This document shows, one piece after another, positions 1 through 8,833 of a stretch of DNA of 64,000 bases. Both the position numbers and the translations under genes were made by a program. The notes beneath the pieces were generated by a model. That model searched no databases. It was given only the letters and a program-made list of their open reading frames with translations, and was not told the origin of the DNA. Source of the DNA: Sporosarcina sp. E16_8 (GTDB lineage: Bacteria > Bacillota > Bacilli > Bacillales_A > Planococcaceae); NCBI RefSeq assembly GCF_017347095.1, contig NZ_JADPRZ010000005.1:62001-126000 (forward strand), in the 5' to 3' direction. Numbering within the stretch: the stretch's first letter is position 1; the number at the start of each line of letters is the position of its first letter.

Positions 1-217
1 CAACAGGCGCAGTAAACAATGCAAGCTGTCCCGCTATTTCTGGCACTGCTGCCGCATTCACTCTATAAAAAGGGATTGGAAAGTCAGCTTTCAGTGCATT
101 CACTTGCGGGTATAAGCCCTCACAGACTGAACAGTTGTCAGTTTTCACGAATAGAAGCAGCTTTTTTTGTTGTTCAATTATATCAAGCCATGCCTCGAAT
201 GAGTTAATTTCTATCAT
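1..217 (-). CDS. Thioredoxin-like protein, 3' end outside window
   Basis: Reading the minus strand from an ATG at 217 gives an open frame that runs off the left edge. It starts MIEINSFEAWLDIIEQQKKL and carries a CxxC motif (NCSVCEGLYP) about 31 residues in, as in small thioredoxin-fold proteins. The following FYRVNAAAVPEIAGQLALF segment fits a thioredoxin core. The ribosome site GGAGGGATATAGAA sits just before the ATG. The gene lies 21 bases downstream of ccdA on the same strand, so an operon that moves electrons through the membrane to an extracytoplasmic or cytoplasmic thioredoxin is likely. The exact subfamily cannot be named because the C-terminus is missing. Confidence 0.8.
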   Translation of the reverse strand, partial: MIEINSFEAWLDIIEQQKKLLLFVKTDNCSVCEGLYPQVNALKADFPIPFYRVNAAAVPEIAGQLALFTAPV

Positions 218-238
218 TTCTATATCCCTCCATTTAAC

Positions 239-949
239 TCAAAAACCCTGAAAATCTCCAAAAATCGGGCTAAGCAAGCTTGTTAAATATGTCAATCCAT
301 CGAAGAACAGCAAAATTCCGAATGCGATCATGACGCCGCCCCCAATTTTCATAATCAGGCCACTATTCTTACGAATCCATCCAAGACGCGTTATAAAGAA
401 CGATAAAACAAAGAATGGAATCGCAAAACCGAACACATACATCAGCATATAGATAACTCCTGATCCAGGGTTTGTCGCTGCAAGTCCCAAGATTACCCCG
501 ATTATCGGTCCTGAACACGGCGTCCAACCAGCTGCGAATGCAAGCCCGATCAATGCGCTCCCAAAATAACCTGAAGGGCGGTTTTTAAACTGTAGTTTCT
601 TTTCGCCCATAAGGAATTTAGGTGTGTATACACCTGCAATCATAAGGCCAAATAACACCATAAAAATTGCGCCACCTTGTCTGAGTATTACTTGGTTTTC
701 TATGAAAAATGTCCCTACAAACGATGTAGCGAAACCAAGTACGACAAAAATAACTGAAAATCCGATTAAAAAGAACAGTGTATGTAATATTCCGTTTCTG
801 TTCATGCGTTTCGAGTCCGATTTTAAATCATCCAGTGACATGCCCGTAATATACGAAATGAATGCTGGGTACAAAGGCAATGAACACGGTGAGATGAAAC
901 TTAAGAAACCAGCACCGAAAGCGAGAAATAAATTTAAATCTGTTGCCAT
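239..949 (-). CDS. ccdA: Cytochrome c biogenesis / thiol-disulfide interchange protein CcdA
   Basis: A 236-residue, six-helix membrane protein of the CcdA/DsbD-beta family. The family carries reducing equivalents from cytoplasmic thioredoxin across the membrane to extracytoplasmic thiol proteins, for example in cytochrome c maturation and spore development. Both membrane cysteines are present: Cys22 in FISPCSLPLYP at the end of helix 1 and Cys145 in GWTPCSGPIIG. The length matches B. subtilis CcdA (about 235). The start has a fair ribosome site (AAAGGGGAGA). It is followed closely by a thioredoxin-like gene at 1-217, which is the expected partner type. Confidence 0.93.
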   Translation of the reverse strand: MATDLNLFLAFGAGFLSFISPCSLPLYPAFISYITGMSLDDLKSDSKRMNRNGILHTLFFLIGFSVIFVVLGFATSFVGTFFIENQVILRQGGAIFMVLFGLMIAGVYTPKFLMGEKKLQFKNRPSGYFGSALIGLAFAAGWTPCSGPIIGVILGLAATNPGSGVIYMLMYVFGFAIPFFVLSFFITRLGWIRKNSGLIMKIGGGVMIAFGILLFFDGLTYLTSLLSPIFGDFQGF

Positions 950-1107
950 TATTCTCTCCCCTTTAATTTTACTTCCTTAATCGTATCAAAAGAAGCGTTA
1001 AATTACGTCTAATATGTCTGTGAACAGTTTATGACTTTTTAGCGGATTGTAGTCTCAGGTCTCCGATTCTTGCTGCAATGACCCAATAACCTCTATTTTG
1101 TCGATGT

Positions 1108-1142
1108 AAAAACCGCCTATCCCATATGGGCAGGCGGTTTTA
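1108..1142. terminator. Strong hairpin between the ABC exporter and ccdA
   Basis: AAAACCGCC and GGCGGTTTT form the outer stem around an inner CCCATATGGG palindrome. It lies downstream of the minus-strand ABC gene that ends at 1256 and upstream of ccdA, so it most likely ends transcription of the exporter operon. The rest of 950-1255 holds no gene. Confidence 0.75.
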
Positions 1143-1255
1143 GTTCGTAAAAATATGTAGGCAATCTAAATTAGTCGCGGCCTGCGGCAACAAAGAGGGG
1201 TATAGTACAATCCCTCTTTGTTGCATGACCCAGATATTGTCGCCCAATACATTTG

Positions 1256-3043
1256 TCAGCTAACATCTTCCAAAATATTGTTTTGAAGTAGATACATCTT
1301 ATGATAAAGCCCTTTTTGCATCAGTAATTCCTGGTGTGTTCCACGTTCGACGATTTCGCCTTTGTGCAGCACGAGAATCAGTTCCGCGTCTTGGATTGTA
1401 CTTAGCCTGTGAGCAATTGCAATTGTGGTGCGCCCTTTCCTCATTTTCTCAAGGCTTAATTGAATTGCCACTTCTGTTTCTGTGTCAATATTGGCTGTTG
1501 CTTCATCGAGAACGAGAATTTTTGGATTCGTCGCGATTGTTCTTGCAAATGCAACAAGCTGGCGCTGACCACTTGAGAATGTGGAGCCGCGTTCTGTTAC
1601 TTTTTGAGCGTATTTGTCGGGTAGTTTTTCAATGAATTCATTTGCCTGGACGAATTCAGCAGCTGCTCTCACTTCTTCAGACGTCATTTTCTTATCGTGC
1701 AAACGAATGTTGCTTTCGATGTCCCCATAGAAAAGAAACGGGTCTTGCAAGACAAGTCCTGTCTTCCTCCGAAGTTCTTCTGTCGGGAATTCTTTCAGCG
1801 AAACATCATCGATATAAATACCACCGCGCTCATATTCGTAGAAACGCATTAGCAAGTTGATGATGGAACTTTTTCCGCTTCCGGTATGACCGACGAGGGC
1901 AACAGTTTCACCTGCATTCGCGGTGAATGAAATATCTTTAAGTACATCGGTTTGTCCGTCATACGAAAACGATACATTTCGGAATTCGATTTTCCCGTTT
2001 TGAATTTCAGCATTTATACTATCGTCCTGTTTCGGTTCCATATCCGAATCATCCATTAGTATAAATACACGGGACGCTGCAACCATTGCCTGTTGGAAAA
2101 TAGATAATCGCTGCATTACTTGTTGAACAGGCTGGAATAAACGGCCAATTAAAGTTGTAAATACATATAATATCCCGACTTCAACAGGACTGGCAAGGGA
2201 TAAAAACCCGAAGTATCCGAGTACAAAAACGATTGCTCCAGCATACAGTAAATCAATTGCCGGACCCAGCAGGACACTGTCAAATTTGATGTTTCGCATT
2301 CCCGCGCGGAAATGTTTTTCATTAATATCATCAAATTCCGCTTCTAATCGGTCTTCCTGCCTAAATGCTTGGATCATTCCCATTCCGGATAATGATTCAG
2401 CTATTTTTGCGTTGAGCTGACTTAATCGCTCACGAATGTCTTGATAAAAATCAGCACTATAACGTCTGTAGACGACGATCACGGCTAAAAAAAACGGTAA
2501 TAATAACAAGGAAATAAACGCCAACTTTGCATCAAGTGAAAACAGTGCAATGTAAACGCCGATGATTACAAATATAGCTTGTAAAAACGTGACAATGACA
2601 CTGACGAACATTTCTTTGATTGCTTCCGTATCATTCGTCACACGTGACACGATACTTCCAGCAGGTGTTTTATCAAAATAACGCATACCGAGCCCTTGTA
2701 CTTTTGAAAACACATCAATGCGCATTTGCTGAATGATTTTCAGTGCAATATCTTGGAAACGTATCAGCTGAAAATAAGAGACGATGACCATGAATAGCTG
2801 AATCCCTATATAGACAATTGCGATATTCGTGATGGCACTTCTCTGAAAACTCATTGTGGACAGATGATTATCAATGAATCGTTGAATAATTAAGGGCCCT
2901 ACGATACTGCCTGCGACTGTCAATACAAGCAGGACAAGCGCGATAATTACGCTCTTTTTATGAGGGATGATGTAACGTAACAATCTTTTTAAGACAATCC
3001 ATTGATCTTTCGCTGTTAATTTCGGTTGTTTTTCTGCTGACAT
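1256..3043 (-). CDS. ABC exporter half-transporter, catalytic subunit (BmrD/YheH-like)
   Basis: A 595-residue fused membrane domain plus nucleotide-binding domain, second gene of a heterodimeric multidrug-type exporter. Six helices lie between residues 30 and 320. The ATPase domain has Walker A GHTGSGKS (385-392), a non-canonical signature FSSGQ (489-493), Walker B LVLDE with the catalytic Glu514 intact, and the switch His545. The start overlaps the stop of the upstream half-transporter by one base, so the two are translationally coupled. Together they resemble B. subtilis BmrC/BmrD (YheI/YheH), which extrude drugs. This subunit would supply the catalytic glutamate of the consensus ATP site. 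The substrate is unknown. Confidence 0.9.
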   Translation of the reverse strand: MSAEKQPKLTAKDQWIVLKRLLRYIIPHKKSVIIALVLLVLTVAGSIVGPLIIQRFIDNHLSTMSFQRSAITNIAIVYIGIQLFMVIVSYFQLIRFQDIALKIIQQMRIDVFSKVQGLGMRYFDKTPAGSIVSRVTNDTEAIKEMFVSVIVTFLQAIFVIIGVYIALFSLDAKLAFISLLLLPFFLAVIVVYRRYSADFYQDIRERLSQLNAKIAESLSGMGMIQAFRQEDRLEAEFDDINEKHFRAGMRNIKFDSVLLGPAIDLLYAGAIVFVLGYFGFLSLASPVEVGILYVFTTLIGRLFQPVQQVMQRLSIFQQAMVAASRVFILMDDSDMEPKQDDSINAEIQNGKIEFRNVSFSYDGQTDVLKDISFTANAGETVALVGHTGSGKSSIINLLMRFYEYERGGIYIDDVSLKEFPTEELRRKTGLVLQDPFLFYGDIESNIRLHDKKMTSEEVRAAAEFVQANEFIEKLPDKYAQKVTERGSTFSSGQRQLVAFARTIATNPKILVLDEATANIDTETEVAIQLSLEKMRKGRTTIAIAHRLSTIQDAELILVLHKGEIVERGTHQELLMQKGLYHKMYLLQNNILEDVS

Positions 3044-4797
3044 TATTCCTCGCCTCCTTGTTCGACAAGCACTTCAAGCTGCTGCAAGTCATACATTTCT
3101 TTGTATCTTCCATTCATTTCGAGTAGCTCTTCATGCGTTCCAGCTTCGACAATCGTACCTTCATGCAGAACGATGATTTTATGCGCATGTTGAAGGGCAC
3201 TTAATCTGTGCGAGGTAATAATTGTCGTCTCACCTGTACGTGTTTGTTTGAGTGATTGTAAAATCGCTTCTTCCGTTTTGGCGTCGACGGCCGATAAGGA
3301 ATCGTCCAATAGCAGTAATTCGGGTTCCATGATTAATGCTCGAGCAATGGATATCCGCTGTTTCTGACCACCAGACAACGATACACCACGTTCTCCAACA
3401 ATGGTGCCATATCCTTCCGTAAATCCTGAAATGTCGTCATGGATATGCGCAAGTCGTGCAGCATCATGAATTTTCTCCGCTCCAATTTTCGGATTTGTAA
3501 AAGCTATATTTTCAGCAATTGTTGTTGAAAATAGGAAGTGATCTTGTGGTACATAACCAATCGACTCTCTTAAACGTTGCTGCTTGTATTGATTGATTGG
3601 TTTGTCTCCATAGACAATGCTTCCTTTGTATCCTTCAAACTCTCTTAGTAATAATTTTAAAATCGCCGTTTTACCTGACCCAGTTTTACCGACAACGCCC
3701 ATTGTTTCTCCTCGTATTAGCGTGAAGTGAACGTCGTGCAACGCAGCACGCTCATCACCTGGGAATTTGAACTCATCTATATCGAAATGTAAATCACCTT
3801 CTGGTCTTCTATCAATCGCACCCGCTACGTCTTTAATTTCTGGTGCGACAGATAACAATTCCGTAATCCGGCTATAAGATGCATTTCCACGCTCTACAAT
3901 ATTAAATAGGAAGCCGAATGCAAGCATCGGCCAGACAAGAAGTCCGAGGTACGTACTGAACGCTACCATGTCACCAATTGACATGTCACCTGCAATAATA
4001 AACTTCGTACCAAAATAGAAAGACAAAATGTATGAAATCGCGAAAATCCCTGTAATCGTCGGGTCAAATAATGCATCCACTTTGGCGACACGCATATTTT
4101 TACTAACGACATCTGTAGATAAGCTTGTAAAATCTTCAATATCTTCGTTTTTCTGACCGAATGTTTTGATGACTTTAATGCCAGATATACTTTCCTGCGT
4201 TTTATCATTCAAATTGGAGAATGCTTCTTGGGCAAACCTGAATCGCTTACGTAATAATTTTCCATAGTAACTTGTCAGGAAAATCATGAATGGCAGAGGA
4301 ATGAGTGCAATCAATGTCAATTTCCAATTGATGGTGATGGCCATCGTCAAAATGACGAATCCGCCTGTTGAGATGGAATCGACAAGCGTCAAAATACCCA
4401 TACCTGCCGTTTGCTGTACAGCACCTATATCATTTGTGGCATGGGCCATTAAATCTCCTACACGTCTCTTTTGGTAGAAAGATGGCGACATTCTTGTAAA
4501 ATGATTGAATAACTTTTCACGCATTATTTTGGATAACAAAACGGCTGATCCAAAAATCATCACACGCCAGTAATAACGTGCAATGTACATGAGGATACCT
4601 GCTACAGATAGGATAACAAGCCACTTTGTGAGCCCTTCAGCTGTTAAAGAACCTCCTGCAATGTCATCGACGATAATTCCGATGATTTTCGGCGGCAACA
4701 ATTGTAATAAGGAAACGAAAACTAGCATCGCAATCCCGAAAAGATATTGCTTCTTCTGCTGTTTAAAAAACCAGCTGAGCTGTACTAAAACCTTCAC
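3043..4797 (-). CDS. ABC exporter half-transporter, degenerate-site subunit (BmrC/YheI-like)
   Basis: A 584-residue half-transporter. The membrane domain spans about residues 15-320. The ATPase domain has Walker A GKTGSGKT (370-377) and a canonical signature LSGGQ (474-478). Walker B is LLLDD, so the catalytic glutamate is replaced by Asp499. Heterodimeric exporters such as BmrCD, TM287/288 and LmrCD share this asymmetry: one ATP site hydrolyses and the other mostly binds. This is the first gene of the pair and is coupled to the gene at 1256-3043. No dedicated regulator is adjacent. The B. subtilis bmrB leader peptide has no obvious counterpart just upstream. Confidence 0.9.
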   Translation of the reverse strand: MKVLVQLSWFFKQQKKQYLFGIAMLVFVSLLQLLPPKIIGIIVDDIAGGSLTAEGLTKWLVILSVAGILMYIARYYWRVMIFGSAVLLSKIMREKLFNHFTRMSPSFYQKRRVGDLMAHATNDIGAVQQTAGMGILTLVDSISTGGFVILTMAITINWKLTLIALIPLPFMIFLTSYYGKLLRKRFRFAQEAFSNLNDKTQESISGIKVIKTFGQKNEDIEDFTSLSTDVVSKNMRVAKVDALFDPTITGIFAISYILSFYFGTKFIIAGDMSIGDMVAFSTYLGLLVWPMLAFGFLFNIVERGNASYSRITELLSVAPEIKDVAGAIDRRPEGDLHFDIDEFKFPGDERAALHDVHFTLIRGETMGVVGKTGSGKTAILKLLLREFEGYKGSIVYGDKPINQYKQQRLRESIGYVPQDHFLFSTTIAENIAFTNPKIGAEKIHDAARLAHIHDDISGFTEGYGTIVGERGVSLSGGQKQRISIARALIMEPELLLLDDSLSAVDAKTEEAILQSLKQTRTGETTIITSHRLSALQHAHKIIVLHEGTIVEAGTHEELLEMNGRYKEMYDLQQLEVLVEQGGEE

Positions 4798-4983
4798 GCT
4801 ACTCCCCCTACTTTTCTTTAAAATTAGACCTTTGATTAGTTTAGCAAAAGTCTGAACAACATAAAAGGTCCGGGATTCAAATAATTCGGACTAGGAAATA
4901 GTTATAAGATTTCAAGATGGGATGATGTCTGCTATTTCTTCATACAATTGAGGTGAAACGTTAGTGGATCGAGGAGGATATAT

Positions 4984-5433
4984 ATGAGGAACAAAATACA
5001 CTTATATTTACTTGTACTAATAGCCATGACAGTCAGCTCAGCTTGTTCGTATACTAGTGAAAAAGCAGTCCTAAACGGTGATGTCGTCAATATGCACGGG
5101 CCTATCTATAACTATCCGGTGTTTGAATCGTTTTTGGAAAGTATGGAGATGAAGGAAGCGGCTACAGTTCGTATTGCTAATTACACGCTCGAAGGAGATT
5201 TAACTTTATATAATATTTCTTCCGAAGGCTCAACAATCAACTTAGAAATAGACCGTTCAAAACATAAAAGCAGAGGAAACGATCCTGTCAAAGTTAACAT
5301 GACATGTACGGATCTAATAGAAGAAGAAGGTCAACAATTATTTGTATACACACTTAAAGAATGTGATTCGTCTGTCGAAAGCTTTACGATTTTAAGTGTA
5401 GCGAAAGAACATGTGGAGGAACACGCTCATTAA
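4984..5433 (+). CDS. DUF4362-type lipoprotein
   Basis: A 149-residue secreted protein with a short basic N-terminus (MRNK), a hydrophobic stretch and a cysteine in VSSACS at about residue 21 that fits a lipidation site, although the -3 residue is Ser rather than the usual Leu. The GDVVNMHGPIYNYPVFESFL segment matches DUF4362 proteins of Bacillales as I remember them. The function of the family is unknown. The start follows GAGGAGGATATAT. The gene stands alone, divergent from the ABC exporter. The mature part is acidic and hydrophilic and ends in HVEEHAH. Confidence 0.75.
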   Translation: MRNKIHLYLLVLIAMTVSSACSYTSEKAVLNGDVVNMHGPIYNYPVFESFLESMEMKEAATVRIANYTLEGDLTLYNISSEGSTINLEIDRSKHKSRGNDPVKVNMTCTDLIEEEGQQLFVYTLKECDSSVESFTILSVAKEHVEEHAH

Positions 5434-7075
5434 ATCTTGCTAACCTAGATTAATCAAGCACTCAATTCTTTTTTCATCAACTTGATACTTTCATTTAGGT
5501 TCTATCCATTGATTTAGCCATTTAATTTTCAATTTCGGCTTATGGTCATACCTATTGATTAACCATTTTCTTGCATAACACACTTGTAAGAAAGGCTTGA
5601 AAACATCCATTTTCACTGGGCCATTTCCGGTCCGCTTATGGCGAAATATTCACGATAGCTTAACCTACGGGCATGTGGCTTGATATGACGATGTCATTCC
5701 TCCATGGTCATCCTGTTGCAAATAGTTGCCTGTCGCCTAACTACAACATTCAAGTGATAAATGTAGCTGCTTTATAAAAATAGTAGATCTATCTAACTAA
5801 GGATTCAGTCAGCAATTGAATCCTGTCTTATATACACTTTGAGCTTCGACCGTTCAACAGCAGTCTCAGCTACTTAATAAGCTAAACAGCACTTGAGCCA
5901 TACTTTTGCCAGGAGCGAATACCCCAACTAGTTACCGGGTACGCCATCTATCTTTAGCGAATAAAGAGCAGGATGGAATGCCTAACTTCCAAATTTATTA
6001 GACTGTTTGACAGACGTCGAACGGGACGACCTTCATGGGGATAGAGTGGAAGGGTAGCTAATTTTGTAACTGGCATCCTTTTTTACATCTTCCGCAAATG
6101 CGCAAAACACATCTCGGGAAATGTCACTCAATATAATTGAAAGGGGTCAGCTTCAATATAGACCAGTCCGTATCATCTATTATTTATTTATCTATCTTTT
6201 CTTATTTTATTTCATCGAAAATAACGTGCCCAAAAACCATGGACATGCATATTACAACAGTTGCTAAATAACCTAGTCGGTATTCAATAACACGCAAAAA
6301 AACAAAAGTGATAGCAGTACTAATAAATAAAATGTCCATGATAGATATTAAATTTACCCCCTATATATATTGCTTTCCTGAAAACCAAAAATATTTATTG
6401 TTCCCGGCATTTGGATTTTTTTGATTGATCATGGAGTAGTATTTTATTTTTATATAAAACACCTTCCCCCTAACCGTTCAGCCTGTGAAGAAATAATTGG
6501 ATGCAATTTGCTTGTAATGCCCATATACTATGGTGGTTTCACATCATAGACGTTGTATTATAAATTTTTAGTTACTGCATCATCAACTCCTACAAATCAG
6601 TTCTTCTCCCACTTTTTCTGCAGTAAAATAAGTATACCGATCAATCCCAACGTGCCGAATACAACATAAATGATAGATGAACAATAACGAGATAGCTATC
6701 ATTCAACTAATAATTATGACTTTCGAATTGCATTTAATCCCTCCTGAAATTTTATTTGGCTATCTGTGTAAGTGATTTAATGAAGACTGCTATATCCTTC
6801 TGCTATTTAGATACATTTATTTGTATTATATTATAATAAACCTTTTTCCTTATGGTTAGAGCTCTATCCCAATTGCCCGTCTTGAACTATTATCCTAGGT
6901 TGAAGCATATTCTCGTTATTTTCTACGTAGAATTATCCTCGAACTTCTGACATATCTCTGCATTTACAGTATTTCATAATACGTCTTATTATGAAGAAGG
7001 AAATTTCTATCCACATTTATATAGTTTACATAATAATATTATGCGTTAAACTTATTTTGGTTTTATGGGATTGTC
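5434..7075. other. Long gene-poor stretch with ORF remnants
   Basis: About 1.6 kb without a convincing long gene. AT-rich runs, one possible 45-residue membrane protein (6202-6339, minus), and a broken small membrane ORF. The broken ORF has a good ribosome site and ATG near 6734 (minus) that hits a stop after eight codons. A hydrophobic frame ending IGILILLQKKWEKN then continues to a stop near 6600 in another frame. No tRNA or obvious structured RNA was seen. It looks like decayed accessory DNA. Confidence 0.5.
6202..6339 (-). CDS. Possible 45-residue membrane protein
   Basis: From ATG at 6339 the frame reads MDILFISTAITFVFLRVIEY and ends MVFGHVIFDEIK. It predicts two hydrophobic helices joined by a short loop around RVIEYRLGY. 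A purine run AGGGGG lies 17 bases before the ATG, too far for an ideal ribosome site. The family was not recognised. It could be chance in AT-rich DNA, but the regular hydrophobic pattern favours a real or recently lost gene. Confidence 0.35.
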   Translation of the reverse strand: MDILFISTAITFVFLRVIEYRLGYLATVVICMSMVFGHVIFDEIK

Positions 7076-7097
7076 ATGCCTGCCCCTTCTGTAATCA

Positions 7098-7145
7098 AAA
7101 TTAACCCAAAAACGAGTCGATATTCGCTCGATTTTGGGTTAATTG
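7098..7145 (-). terminator. Terminator after the HTH/RHH gene
   Basis: A near-perfect stem AATTAACCCAAAA / TTTTGGGTTAATT with inner CGAG/CTCG pairs lies just beyond the stop codon of the minus-strand gene at 7155. Confidence 0.8.
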
Positions 7146-7154
7146 GGATACATG

Positions 7155-8138
7155 TCATTCCGTTTTTTCTTCTCTTTCAAACTTCTCACGTATTGCTTCT
7201 TCCACATATTCACTCATTGAAAGGTCTTTTTCTTTGGATATCTCCTGCAATTTATCAAGCAGATTGTTTGGTAAATCAAATGTCGTACGCCGATAGCCGC
7301 TAATTAGCATCCACTCAGCTTCTTCGATCACAACATCACCTAATACGAGAAATTGCTTGATAATACTCGCTGTAAGGATGTCCGGAACCGGTATAGGAAG
7401 CACGATTTTACCGCTTTTTATCGAGAGTTCGATATGAGTTTCTTGCTCGCGGATACGAATATTTTCAATCCCCCACACTTGGTATACGAAATCAAGGAAA
7501 TCAAAGGACTCTTGCATATCTTTCGGCAGTAAAAAGTCTGTATAGCCCCTTACTCTACTGTTCGGTTGATGGATTGGATAAGCCGCTTCGTACTGATAGG
7601 CATGGATGCCGTTGGTATAAGGAATCCATGTTCGTGATTGCAAATAGAAGCCCCACTCTTGGTCGTCGTTGCGCAATACACGCATCTCTTGCCCCTGTTG
7701 TGTACGAAACAGCTGGTAAAGTACGATGTCGAATTTAGAATCATAATACTCAACCCGTGTCCCGCGTACAGATGCGGTACGTTCGATTTCTTGTCGGATC
7801 CAGACGGCCGTTTCATCCGGAATGGAATAGATTGTGCGCTCATCTCCAACAGGCAATTCATCCACAGGTAAAGTAGTCTCTCGAATCAAGGCGTAAATAC
7901 GTTGCGGTGTGACCCCTAATTGCTTAGCGAGTGTAGATGGCCGTAGACCAAGGGGCTGATGGCGTTTGCGTTCGATCGCAAGTGCATCTACCTCTTCTTG
8001 TTTGTACCTAACTTCACGTATTAGACGGTGTGGATTTGCTATTTTGATGATTTTCTTTTGTTTAGCGTAGTGATACACAGTGGCCTTCGAAATGCCAAGT
8101 ATGTCCGCTACCTCTTGTCTGGTATACCAATTTTTCAA
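7155..8138 (-). CDS. Double-HTH protein with C-terminal ribbon-helix-helix
   Basis: About 327 residues from a TTG start at 8138, preferred because AGGGGAG lies six bases before it. The longer ATG at 8216 has no ribosome site. Near the N-terminus, YTRQEVADILGISKATVYHY is an excisionase/MerR-like helix-turn-helix. A second one, LRPSTLAKQLGVTPQRIYAL, follows about 60 residues later. The middle is a globular region of unknown type. The last 50 residues (TTFDLPNNLLDKLQEIS...MSEYVEEAI) look like a CopG/Arc ribbon-helix-helix. Three DNA-binding modules in one chain suggest a site-specific DNA-binding factor. It is divergent from a tyrosine recombinase across an AT-rich gap, which suggests a directionality factor or regulator for that enzyme. 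Function unproven. Confidence 0.7.
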   Translation of the reverse strand: MKNWYTRQEVADILGISKATVYHYAKQKKIIKIANPHRLIREVRYKQEEVDALAIERKRHQPLGLRPSTLAKQLGVTPQRIYALIRETTLPVDELPVGDERTIYSIPDETAVWIRQEIERTASVRGTRVEYYDSKFDIVLYQLFRTQQGQEMRVLRNDDQEWGFYLQSRTWIPYTNGIHAYQYEAAYPIHQPNSRVRGYTDFLLPKDMQESFDFLDFVYQVWGIENIRIREQETHIELSIKSGKIVLPIPVPDILTASIIKQFLVLGDVVIEEAEWMLISGYRRTTFDLPNNLLDKLQEISKEKDLSMSEYVEEAIREKFEREEKTE

Positions 8139-8833
8139 GTCAAACTCCCCTGTCTGCCGAATATGTATCGCATAAATTATAGGTATTCCAGTGCGTTTTT
8201 TTGAGTGAAAATACAAATAAATAGTGCTTTTTTTGATTAATTTTACGTAATTCCTGATTATTTTTATATAGTAATTCGAATAAAACGGATTGTAATACGA
8301 TTTTAACTAATCTCTTTTTTTTACGTATTCCTAGAAACAGTTATGTATGCGTAATTAATTGTGAGATGGAAATAATGGAATAAATCGTATTTATATAGTC
8401 AACAATAGTAATAGTATAGCGTGTTTAAAATTCAATAGCAACTACTTACTATCTAAGAATACATTCATTATAAATATAAATAATAGATAACATAAACAAA
8501 GGGACTCTTTTTTTATGTTATATTGAATCTGTGGTAAAATGGATTTATAAGTAGAAAATGAACTTGCTTGAAGTAAATATTATTGTAATTCTAAATAGAG
8601 TAATACATAGTACTTAAATTCCCATAAAATAGAGTTGTCGCTACTATAATTTAATATCGGAAATAAACAGGTGTAAACGTAATTTTTTAGATAGGTATTG
8701 CAAAACTGGTTTACTTATCGATTGATTCTCATTAGTTCGTCTATAGTCACCTAGTATAGGGTTAAAACTATTGATTGTGTTTCAAAACAACATAACGCTT
8801 GTTTTGCGGATTGTAAAAGGAGAGTTGTATACA
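8139..8833. other. AT-rich divergent intergenic region
   Basis: Very AT-rich spacer between the HTH/RHH gene and the recombinase. It contains several copies of a short ACGTA-centred word: TTTTACGTAATTCCTGA near 8241, TTTTTTACGTATTCCTAGA near 8317, TGCGTAATTAATTG near 8348 and AAACGTAATTTTTTAG near 8677. These could be binding sites for the divergent DNA-binding protein or a recombination site. No ORF was seen. Confidence 0.4.
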
